A stretch of DNA of 8,971 nt from Candidatus Peregrinibacteria bacterium. GTDB taxonomy: Bacteria > Patescibacteriota > Gracilibacteria > UBA1369. This document shows positions 1 through 6,058 of the stretch, piece after piece. Made by a program: the position numbers and the translations under genes. The stretch lies in NCBI GenBank assembly GCA_014728765.1, contig WJLA01000031.1:1-8971 (forward strand), read 5' to 3'. The notes beneath the pieces were generated by a model. That model searched no databases. It had not been told where the DNA came from and worked only from the letters and a program-made list of their open reading frames with translations. The number at the start of each line of letters is the position of its first letter. Position 1 is the first letter of the stretch.

Positions 1-1
1 A

Positions 2-1723
2 AGAAAGAGTGCAAAAGGATATAAATTTAAAGGTGATGATAAAGATCAATCAAAGTTTGAGGCCAATTTTCCTTATGACGAAACTCCCGGGCAATTGCAA
101 GCTATGGCTGATGTGAAGGCTGACATGGAAAGAACACAACCAATGGATAGGTTGGTTTGTGGTGATGTGGGGTTTGGAAAAACCGAAGTAGCAATGAGAG
201 CGGCTTTTAAAGCTGTTAAAAGTGGTAAACAAGTAGCGCTTGTTTCACCTATTACCATTTTAGCCGACCAACACTATAAATCATTTGTGAAAAGAATGGA
301 GGGGTTTGATATTAGGGTAGACATGTTAAGTAGATTTAAATCAGCTGCCGAGCAGAAAAAAATAGTGGAGAAATTGGCGAAGGGTGAGGTTGATGTGATT
401 GTTGGAACTCATCGATTATTGCAAAAGGATATAAAATTTAAAAATTTGGGATTGGTTGTTGTTGATGAAGAGCAAAGATTTGGTGTTAAACAAAAAGAAG
501 CTCTTAAAGAATTAAAAACGGAAGTCGATTTTTTGACATTAACAGCTACCCCCATACCAAGAACTTTGAATATTGCTTTGAATAAACTGAGAGATATTTC
601 AACCATTACCACGCCTCCACCGGGAAGATTGCCTGTGATCACAGAGGTTAGAAGATTTTCACAAGGATTAATAAGAGAGGCGATTTTGAAGGAGTTGGAG
701 AGAGGTGGCCAGGTTTATTTTTTACACAATAGAGTACAAACAATTGATGGATTGGCTGAAAAACTAAGAAAACTGATTCCCGAAGCCTCATTTGGAGTAG
801 CTCACGGAAAACTTGGTGCAGGTGACTTGGAGGAAAGAATCATGGCTTTTAAAGAACATCAATTTGATGTACTGGTGTCTTCCACAATTATTGAAAATGG
901 AATAGACCTTTCCAATGCAAACACTTTGATTGTGAATAATGCTGAAAAATTTGGACTTGCTCAACTTTATCAATTGCGTGGTCGTGTTGGGCGAGGAAAA
1001 AAACAAGCTTATGCATATTTCTTATATCATGGTCAAAGACTCAAATTGGATGCTAAAAAAAGGCTTAAAGCGATTGTGGAGGCTTCTGAACTCGGCTCCG
1101 GTTTTCAAATAGCCATGAAAGATTTGGAAATTCGAGGAGCGGGAGATATTTTGGGAGCAAAACAACATGGAGTGATTAACGTTGTTGGAGTCAGTCACTT
1201 TATAAGAATGCTTAACAAGGCTGTAGAAGATTTGAAAGCCGGAAGGGTGATGAGAGAAGAAGAACCCGAAGATGTTTCTGTAGAGCTTCCTGTAACGGCT
1301 TATATTCCCGATAAATACATTAATAATGTAAAAGAAAAAATTTCTGTTTATCAAAGGCTTTCCGGTGCGGATAATTTTGAATATTTAAATGAAATCAAAG
1401 AAGATTTGATTGATGAATATGGAAGTATTCCCGTTGAGGTAAGCAGTCTTTTTAATGTAATTGAGTTGAAGATTTTGGCAAAAATGGCAGGAGTTGTTGG
1501 AATCAAAGCTGAAAGTGTTTATATGACTAAAGATAAAGAGATTATTTTGCATTTATCCGATCAGGTTAAGCCGGAGAATATAATGTCTTTGTTGGAATAT
1601 AATCCAAAGTGGATGATTGCAGGTAATAAACTTAAAATTAAGCATAAAGATTTAGGTTTTCAATGGGAAGAAGCTTTAAAAACCAATTTGAAAAAATTAG
1701 CCAAGCAATTTGTAAGAAAATAA
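2..1723 (+). CDS. mfd: Transcription-repair coupling factor Mfd, C-terminal part (5' end outside window)
   Basis: Mfd is a DNA translocase that displaces RNA polymerase stalled at lesions and recruits UvrA. The frame is open from base 2, and the residues before the internal Met at 95 (including FPYDETPGQLQ) are already conserved Mfd sequence, so that Met is not the start. About 573 residues are visible, roughly the C-terminal half of a family protein of about 1,150 residues. Visible helicase motifs are Walker A GDVGFGKT (161-184), DEEQ (464-475), TATPIPRT (542-565) and LRGRVGRG (974-997). They are followed by the RecG/Mfd translocation motif beginning IRGAGDILG (from 1130). The last 130 or so residues match the C-terminal regulatory (TRCF) domain, with YIPDKYINNVKEKISVYQRL. 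The UvrB-like and RNA-polymerase-binding parts lie upstream of the window. A PPPG run lies at 614-625. The stop is TAA, and no clear terminator follows. Confidence 0.97.
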   Translation, partial: RKSAKGYKFKGDDKDQSKFEANFPYDETPGQLQAMADVKADMERTQPMDRLVCGDVGFGKTEVAMRAAFKAVKSGKQVALVSPITILADQHYKSFVKRMEGFDIRVDMLSRFKSAAEQKKIVEKLAKGEVDVIVGTHRLLQKDIKFKNLGLVVVDEEQRFGVKQKEALKELKTEVDFLTLTATPIPRTLNIALNKLRDISTITTPPPGRLPVITEVRRFSQGLIREAILKELERGGQVYFLHNRVQTIDGLAEKLRKLIPEASFGVAHGKLGAGDLEERIMAFKEHQFDVLVSSTIIENGIDLSNANTLIVNNAEKFGLAQLYQLRGRVGRGKKQAYAYFLYHGQRLKLDAKKRLKAIVEASELGSGFQIAMKDLEIRGAGDILGAKQHGVINVVGVSHFIRMLNKAVEDLKAGRVMREEEPEDVSVELPVTAYIPDKYINNVKEKISVYQRLSGADNFEYLNEIKEDLIDEYGSIPVEVSSLFNVIELKILAKMAGVVGIKAESVYMTKDKEIILHLSDQVKPENIMSLLEYNPKWMIAGNKLKIKHKDLGFQWEEALKTNLKKLAKQFVRK

Positions 1724-1802
1724 TTTTTTATTTTTGTATATCTAATATTTGTGCAAAAGTTCTTTAAAAGTGTGTAAAAAACTTTCCAATATATGTTTAA
1801 AA

Positions 1803-3329
1803 CTATTGGCAAGCGGGGATTTTTGTGGAAAACCGAATAAAGTGAATTGATTGGGGTTCTATCGTATATATTTTTTTAGAGGACTTATTGATTAGGGGTT
1901 CTAAATTTGAAAAAGGAGTTAGTTCTTTGTTATTGAGCTCAACAGTTCGTGATTGCAAATTTTTAGCGGATAGTTTGTATATTTCAGCATTTTTAAGATT
2001 AAGATTTTCAAATTCGGCTATTTGAGAAATTTTTTCGTGAAGGTTAATTAATAGAAAAGTGGGTGTTTTTTCTTCTGAACAATGTGCATAGACTCTTAGA
2101 TAAGAATTTTTGTTTTCCAATGAAGTTGATAAAACTTTTTCAGTCATAAGTTTTTTCCAGAGAATGGAGCTGTAGTAGTCAGGGTTTGGTTGTAATGTGT
2201 TTTCTTCAATCAGACCATAATTTGAACCGATTAATGATTGACGAATTACAACCTGGATGTTTGATTTTGCCGCTTGTCCAAGTTGATCTAGCCACCAGAA
2301 ACTTGATGCAAATCTATCTGATAAGTTCGGCTCACCTCCGCATTGAGCATGTCCTGTTTCACTGATCCAACTGTTTTTGTTGAATCTTAAAAATTCATTC
2401 ATAGTGTTTGGATGTAATGCGCTTTCCAAATTGGCTCTTCTCAAGGCTATTGGGCATCTTCTTGATTGCATGGGATAAAAATGCCAAGTTTCTATGTCAG
2501 GTTTAATGTTTTCCAGAATTTCTTTTTCTATTTGTATCGGTGTTTCGCCAATCATGGGCCAATACGCAACAGACGGACCCGCAGTTCTTGAGTTTGGAGA
2601 ATGTTCTTTAATCAGATTTTGAAAGATTTGAAAATCTTTTACATATTGTTCTGCGGAAATTTGGTTGTGTATTCCATGAATGAGCCAAAAGGCGTTGGGT
2701 TCGTTTCCGAGTTCAAAAATTGGAATTTCAAAATCGATGTTTTTAAGATGAATCAACATATCTTCAAAATTGTCACTTTGCCATTCTTTAAAAAAATTTC
2801 GAGTTGAAGGTCCGGCGTTAACCGTAAAGAAAAGATCATTATTTGTTTTTTCAGCAAATTCTATAACCTCATCAAGTCTTTGATCAGATAGTTCATATGT
2901 TTGCGGTAATATGTAATTAAAGAGAGTGTTATCAGCTTCGGATCCTCCAATTCTTAAATACGCAGGTGAAAGTCTGGAAGTAAGCTCTATTAATTGTGAA
3001 TTGGTCAAATCTAAAGGTTTTACATTCATATTGCCAGTTCCAATTTCAATTTCACCGGTGGGAGACCACCATTTTCCGCCGATTATCAATGAGGTGTCGA
3101 TGGCGAATGAAAGAAAGTGATCATTGACAGTGTGTAATAATCGGTCACGGTTTAATGTTATTTTTACCGGTTGATCATTGATGTTTATAATGTTGCTTTC
3201 GGAGTAGAAAAGTGGAACATAGTTTTCCAGTATAATGGAAGAGAAACCAAATATTATAAAAGGACTTATATAAAATAAATAAGCTATAACAAAGAGTAGA
3301 GTTCCTATTTTTGTGAAAGATTTTTTCAT
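1803..3329 (-). CDS. Membrane-anchored heparanase-like glycoside hydrolase (GH79 family)
   Basis: The 508-residue protein is predicted to hydrolyse beta-glucuronide links in an acidic polysaccharide outside the cell. Residues 9-34 form one long hydrophobic segment after MKKSFTK, a signal anchor or signal peptide with no obvious cleavage site. Residues about 55-400 look like a GH79 (clan A) TIM barrel: FLSFAID (72-78), RLSPAYLRIGG (119-129), ELGNEPN with proposed acid/base Glu210, WHFY (282-285), SETG with proposed nucleophile Glu324, and SDRFASSFWWLDQLG (337-351). Residues about 400-508 fit the C-terminal beta-sandwich. From memory, each block has a counterpart in human heparanase (Glu225, Glu343), as do C417 and C507 (human disulfide Cys437-Cys542). 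No room is seen for the linker that is cut out of human heparanase. A basic stretch with R290, R291, R297 and R298 lies near the predicted cleft. Family membership is well supported; the substrate (heparan-like, other uronic-acid polymer, or own capsule) is unknown. The stop is TAG. Confidence 0.86.
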   Translation of the reverse strand: MKKSFTKIGTLLFVIAYLFYISPFIIFGFSSIILENYVPLFYSESNIININDQPVKITLNRDRLLHTVNDHFLSFAIDTSLIIGGKWWSPTGEIEIGTGNMNVKPLDLTNSQLIELTSRLSPAYLRIGGSEADNTLFNYILPQTYELSDQRLDEVIEFAEKTNNDLFFTVNAGPSTRNFFKEWQSDNFEDMLIHLKNIDFEIPIFELGNEPNAFWLIHGIHNQISAEQYVKDFQIFQNLIKEHSPNSRTAGPSVAYWPMIGETPIQIEKEILENIKPDIETWHFYPMQSRRCPIALRRANLESALHPNTMNEFLRFNKNSWISETGHAQCGGEPNLSDRFASSFWWLDQLGQAAKSNIQVVIRQSLIGSNYGLIEENTLQPNPDYYSSILWKKLMTEKVLSTSLENKNSYLRVYAHCSEEKTPTFLLINLHEKISQIAEFENLNLKNAEIYKLSAKNLQSRTVELNNKELTPFSNLEPLINKSSKKIYTIEPQSIHFIRFSTKIPACQ

Positions 3330-3347
3330 TATGTTTATATCGTCAAA

Positions 3348-3376
3348 ATTGTATCCGTTTTTTCATTTTGCGAAAA
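3348..3376 (-). promoter_or_regulatory. Possible promoter of the heparanase-like gene
   Basis: On the minus strand a TACAAT -10 element (3353-3348) lies 17 bases downstream of a weak TTTTCG -35 (3376-3371). Transcription would start near 3341, about 12 bases before the ATG, similar to the short leaders elsewhere here. The -10 is good and the -35 poor, so this is tentative. Confidence 0.35.
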
Positions 3377-3414
3377 GTCCGGTTTTGCTCTAATTTGGCA
3401 AAGTATAGAAGTTT

Positions 3415-4617
3415 ATGAATATAAAAGAAAGAATTAAAATTTGTGATTATCAAAAAGGCAAAGCATTGTTGGCCGGGAGAGTCATCGGTTTGATAGATGT
3501 TGATCAGAAGGCGTTTGTTTTACAAGATGATTCGGGAAGAATAGACATATATGCATCTGAAATGCCAAAAATCGGCTCTTTGGTTTTGGTTGAGATAGAG
3601 GATGGTAAACTTGTTAAAATTAGTGAATTGGCGAGTTGCGAGGAGTTTTTCGTGAATAAGTCTTCACCTAATTATCAAAAAATAATTATTGATTTATCAC
3701 TCAGAGAAAAAATTTTACAAAGACAAAAATTATATGAAGCTGTTAGAAAGTTTTTTAAAAATGAAAGTTATATTGAAGTTGAAACTCCCGAGCTTGTGAA
3801 GTTGCCCGGGATGGAACCTTATCTGGATGTTTTTAAAACAAGATTTGAAGCTAACTTTGCTCTTGATAAGAAGGTGGAAGAAGATATGTATTTGATTACT
3901 TCTCCCGAATATGCGATGAAAAAATTATTGGTAGGGGGATTGGAAAAAATATTCCAAATAACAAAAGCTTTTAGAAACAAAGAAGCTTTTTCTTCAACAC
4001 ACAACCCGGAATTTTCAATTTTAGAATGGTATAGGGCGTATGCGGATTATCAGCAAATGATGGATGAGACTGAAGCATTGGTTAAAACTGTTGCAAAGGA
4101 ATTTAAAATTGATAAATATGATGTTGAATGGGAAAGAATATCTGTAGCAGATGCATTTCAAAAATATGCGGGATATTCTAAATCCGAATTTGAAAAGAAA
4201 ATGTTTAACGATGACTGGTTTTTTGATGTTTTTATGAACAAAATCGAACCCATTTTGGGAAAGGAAAGACCTCAATTTGTTTTTGACTATCCGATCACGC
4301 AGGCTGCGCTTGCGAAAGCTCGTGATGGAAAATATGCGGAAAGATTTGAGTTGTATATTGATGGTTTGGAGCTTTGTAACGGGTTTTCAGAATTAAACGA
4401 AGCGTGTGAGCAGTTGAAAAGATTGAATGAAGAAAAAGCTTTGCGTGAGAAGTTGAGCAAAAATGTCTACTCAGTAGACAAAAGTTTTGTGGAGGCTTTA
4501 AAGTTTGGAATGCCTCCCGCCACAGGTAATGCTTTAGGTTTGGATAGATTATTAATGATAATTGGAGAAGCGAGTAATATTGAGCAGGTATTGACATTTC
4601 CTTATAAAGATTTATAA
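3415..4617 (+). CDS. epmA: EpmA-like EF-P beta-lysine ligase with extra N-terminal OB-like domain
   Basis: EpmA (PoxA/GenX) is a paralogue of class II lysyl-tRNA synthetase that attaches (R)-beta-lysine to a lysine of elongation factor P. The class II core spans residues about 95-400. Motif 1 region is YIEVETPEL (119-127); motif 2 region is FRNKEAF to HNPEFSILEWYR (186-207); substrate-pocket residues are E319, N322 and E326 in GLELCNGFSEL; motif 3 is ALGLDRLLM (373-381). Ala373 aligns with E. coli EpmA Ala298, the position where LysRS has Gly, and supports EpmA-type specificity. Unusually, residues about 17-75 resemble a short OB fold of the LysRS type (LLAGRVIGLIDVDQKAF, then DDSGRIDIY). Typical EpmA is about 325 residues and lacks this domain; this protein has 400. 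The unknown gene and efp follow on the same strand. No EpmB (lysine 2,3-aminomutase) gene is in the window. A diverged, truncated LysRS is the main alternative. Confidence 0.88.
   Translation: MNIKERIKICDYQKGKALLAGRVIGLIDVDQKAFVLQDDSGRIDIYASEMPKIGSLVLVEIEDGKLVKISELASCEEFFVNKSSPNYQKIIIDLSLREKILQRQKLYEAVRKFFKNESYIEVETPELVKLPGMEPYLDVFKTRFEANFALDKKVEEDMYLITSPEYAMKKLLVGGLEKIFQITKAFRNKEAFSSTHNPEFSILEWYRAYADYQQMMDETEALVKTVAKEFKIDKYDVEWERISVADAFQKYAGYSKSEFEKKMFNDDWFFDVFMNKIEPILGKERPQFVFDYPITQAALAKARDGKYAERFELYIDGLELCNGFSELNEACEQLKRLNEEKALREKLSKNVYSVDKSFVEALKFGMPPATGNALGLDRLLMIIGEASNIEQVLTFPYKDL
4464..4480. repeat. 17-bp inverted repeat inside epmA
   Basis: TGTCTAC and GTAGACA flank the three central bases TCA; the outer two of these also pair, giving 8-base arms around one C. 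The repeat lies in the coding region near the 3' end of the EpmA-like gene, about 110 bases upstream of the promoter of the next gene. It could be an operator or a chance coding palindrome. Confidence 0.4.
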
Positions 4618-4618
4618 A
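4591..4618 (+). promoter_or_regulatory. Promoter inside the 3' end of epmA, for the downstream unknown gene
   Basis: A perfect TTGACA -35 (4591-4596) is followed after 16 bases by TATAAA (4613-4618), which matches five of six -10 consensus bases. Transcription would start near 4625, giving a leader of about 16 bases before the ATG at 4641. The unknown gene can therefore be transcribed independently of epmA. The -10 lies at the centre of a 20-bp perfect palindrome. Confidence 0.65.
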
Positions 4619-4624
4619 TCTTTA
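4605..4624. repeat. 20-bp perfect palindrome over the -10 element and the epmA stop codon
   Basis: The half-site TAAAGATTTA is followed directly by its reverse complement TAAATCTTTA with no spacer. It covers the TAA stop of the EpmA-like gene and the predicted TATAAA -10 of the next gene. It could be a repressor operator or a weak AT-rich hairpin. No T-run follows, so an intrinsic terminator is unlikely. Confidence 0.55.
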
Positions 4625-4640
4625 GTGTTGATTTTACATT

Positions 4641-5435
4641 ATGAATAAAGGGCCATATAGGGAAGCGAAACTAAATAGTCAAACCGATGTTGTAAGTGAT
4701 TTGCGGGAGATAATTGAGATTTCAGAAAAGATTGATCAACTTGATTTAACTGATTCCAACAGGAGATATCCAAGTGAATACTGTTGTGATGATAAATATT
4801 TTCCAGATGAGGCTTGGGAAATGCTTAAATATACCAAATTGAAAAAATTGGATTTAAGTTCCGTTAATCAAATTTCAGGTGAGCAAATAAGAAGACTTGA
4901 AAACACACAAATCAGAAAAATTGTTTTGGGAATAAAAAAAATAAGTCCTGAAATAATTGATTCATTGAATGCCGTTAAAATTAAGTTTGCGTGGTTTCCA
5001 AGTGTTGTCCAAATTAAAAAAAATGATTTTGGAGATTCGTCTTTGAGTGGAGTGATTAGATATAATGGTATAAAAAATTTTGATAATGATATTTTTGTTT
5101 CATTTGAGAGGATGGGTGATGTGGTGGGTTTACCCGAGATAAGAAAAGTTAGTAGAATAGCGGCAGAAAAAATATCCAGCTTGAATTTGAAATATAAAGA
5201 CCTTGAATTAAATGCTCCTTTAGAATTTGAAGATGATGAGTGTTTGGAGATTATTGCTTCCGCTAGACAAGGTTTAATTAGACTAACCGGTTTGGTGATT
5301 GATCAAAATGCTTTGTTGAAAATGAAAGAGAGATCGGGTGGGGCAAGGGTTATTATAAGGGCCAAAGATAATGACGGCAAAGTGTTTAGAGGTTCTTTTG
5401 GTAATGGCCAAGGTTATCCGATTGGTTTTTTATAA
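4641..5435 (+). CDS. Unknown 264-residue protein, weakly leucine-rich-repeat-like, between epmA and efp
   Basis: I do not recognise this family. The protein starts at an ATG 23 bases after the epmA stop and has no signal peptide or membrane segment, so it is probably cytoplasmic. Several segments have the LxxLxL spacing of leucine-rich repeats: IDQLDLTD (31-38), LKKLDLSS (67-74), IRKIVLG (91-97) and, near the middle, ISSLNLKYKDLEL. Helical stretches between them suggest an irregular alpha/beta solenoid. A CC pair lies at residues 48-49, and the middle part (about 115-170) is less repetitive. The C-terminus is rich in Gly and basic residues and ends YPIGFL. A strong promoter lies just upstream and a second, for efp, just downstream. 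Its position suggests a link to EF-P modification or translation, but only by proximity. It is a real gene by its length, clean boundaries and same-strand packing; its function is unknown. Confidence 0.82.
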   Translation: MNKGPYREAKLNSQTDVVSDLREIIEISEKIDQLDLTDSNRRYPSEYCCDDKYFPDEAWEMLKYTKLKKLDLSSVNQISGEQIRRLENTQIRKIVLGIKKISPEIIDSLNAVKIKFAWFPSVVQIKKNDFGDSSLSGVIRYNGIKNFDNDIFVSFERMGDVVGLPEIRKVSRIAAEKISSLNLKYKDLELNAPLEFEDDECLEIIASARQGLIRLTGLVIDQNALLKMKERSGGARVIIRAKDNDGKVFRGSFGNGQGYPIGFL

Positions 5436-5444
5436 ATAATAAAT

Positions 5445-5473
5445 TTGATAAGTTTATTAAATTTCGCTAGACT
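5445..5473 (+). promoter_or_regulatory. Promoter of efp
   Basis: A TTGATA -35 (5445-5450, five of six consensus bases) is followed by a 17-base spacer and a TAGACT -10 (5468-5473, four of six). The expected start near 5480 gives a leader of about 18 bases with no Shine-Dalgarno sequence. The hexamer AGACTG occurs at 5470-5475 and again at 5490-5495, exactly 20 bases apart, just before the start codon. Confidence 0.55.
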
Positions 5474-5497
5474 GGCTGCGATTTAACCAGACTGAAT

Positions 5498-6058
5498 ATG
5501 CAAACATCTGACTTTTCAAAAGGAACTGCTATTAAATATAATGGCGAAACTTATATTATTACTTCTTATAATTTTGTTAATCCCGGAAAGGGATCTGCTT
5601 TTACTAGAACGAAGCTAAAAAATGCCAAAACGGGAAAAGTTGTAGAAGTATCATTTAGAAGTGGTGAAAATATTGAGGAAGCAGCAGTGGAATATAAAAA
5701 ATGTCAGTATCTGTATAATGATGGAACCAATTTGACTTTAATGGATAATACTACGTATGAGCAGTTTGAATTGCCGATAGATAATGTTGGGGATATGATG
5801 GATTATATCCTTGATGGAAGTGAAGTGGTTGCTGTTTATATTGATGATAAACCGTTTACGATACAATTGCCTACTAAAATGGTCTTTGAAGTTACTGATG
5901 CTCCACCCGGAAATAAAGGCGATACTGCTACAGGAGGAAGTAAACAAGTTACAATTGAAACCGGAGCGAAAGTGAATGTGCCGCTATTTATAAAAACAGG
6001 TGATAAAATTAGGGTTAACACTGAAACAGGTGATTATGTTGAGAGAGCAAATGATTAG
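5498..6058 (+). CDS. efp: Elongation factor P
   Basis: EF-P binds between the P and E sites of the ribosome and rescues stalling at consecutive prolines. The 186 residues match the normal length (E. coli 188) and all three domains: KOW-like domain I (about 1-62), OB domain II (about 65-125) and OB domain III (about 129-186). Domain III is recognised by PPGNKGDTATGG and VNVPLFIKTGDKIRVNTETG. The domain I tip loop is NPGKGSAF, so the modified lysine should be Lys31 (codon 5588-5590), equivalent to E. coli Lys34. A lysine with the PGKG context fits an EpmA-type beta-lysine modification, and an EpmA-like ligase is encoded two genes upstream. Other lineages modify this lysine differently, so the chemistry is inferred. 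No Shine-Dalgarno site is seen before the ATG. The TAG stop overlaps the convergent malic enzyme gene by 4 bases, leaving no intergenic terminator. Confidence 0.98.
   Translation: MQTSDFSKGTAIKYNGETYIITSYNFVNPGKGSAFTRTKLKNAKTGKVVEVSFRSGENIEEAAVEYKKCQYLYNDGTNLTLMDNTTYEQFELPIDNVGDMMDYILDGSEVVAVYIDDKPFTIQLPTKMVFEVTDAPPGNKGDTATGGSKQVTIETGAKVNVPLFIKTGDKIRVNTETGDYVERAND

Noticed and set aside
95..97. ATG at 95 as the start of Mfd
   Set aside because: The same frame is open upstream to base 2 and encodes conserved Mfd sequence (FPYDETPGQLQ), so this Met is internal and the gene is cut by the window.
11..445. Repeated 15-mer GCAAAAGGATATAAA at 11-25 and 421-435
   Set aside because: Both copies are in mfd coding sequence, in the same frame, encoding similar Lys-rich peptides; it looks like chance in AT-rich DNA.
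1022..1354. Minus-strand open frames of 60-144 codons inside mfd, epmA, efp and malic enzyme genes
   Set aside because: They lie opposite strongly conserved coding sequence, have no recognisable domains, and are expected shadows in AT-rich DNA.
1724..1802. Terminator between mfd and the convergent heparanase-like gene
   Set aside because: Only a 6-bp AT-rich pairing (AAAGTT 1756-1761 with AACTTT 1780-1785) with a long loop and no proper T-run is visible.
3368..3410. Promoter for the EpmA-like gene
   Set aside because: TTGCGA with TAATTT (3391-3396) and TTGCTC with TATAGA (3404-3409) either match the -10 poorly or have a 13-base spacer. No convincing pair was found; a leaderless start from TATAGA remains possible.
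3415..4617. Annotating this gene simply as lysyl-tRNA synthetase
   Set aside because: It is about 100 residues shorter than LysRS, its OB-like part is much reduced, the motif 3 specificity residue is Ala, and efp lies close by; EpmA fits better.
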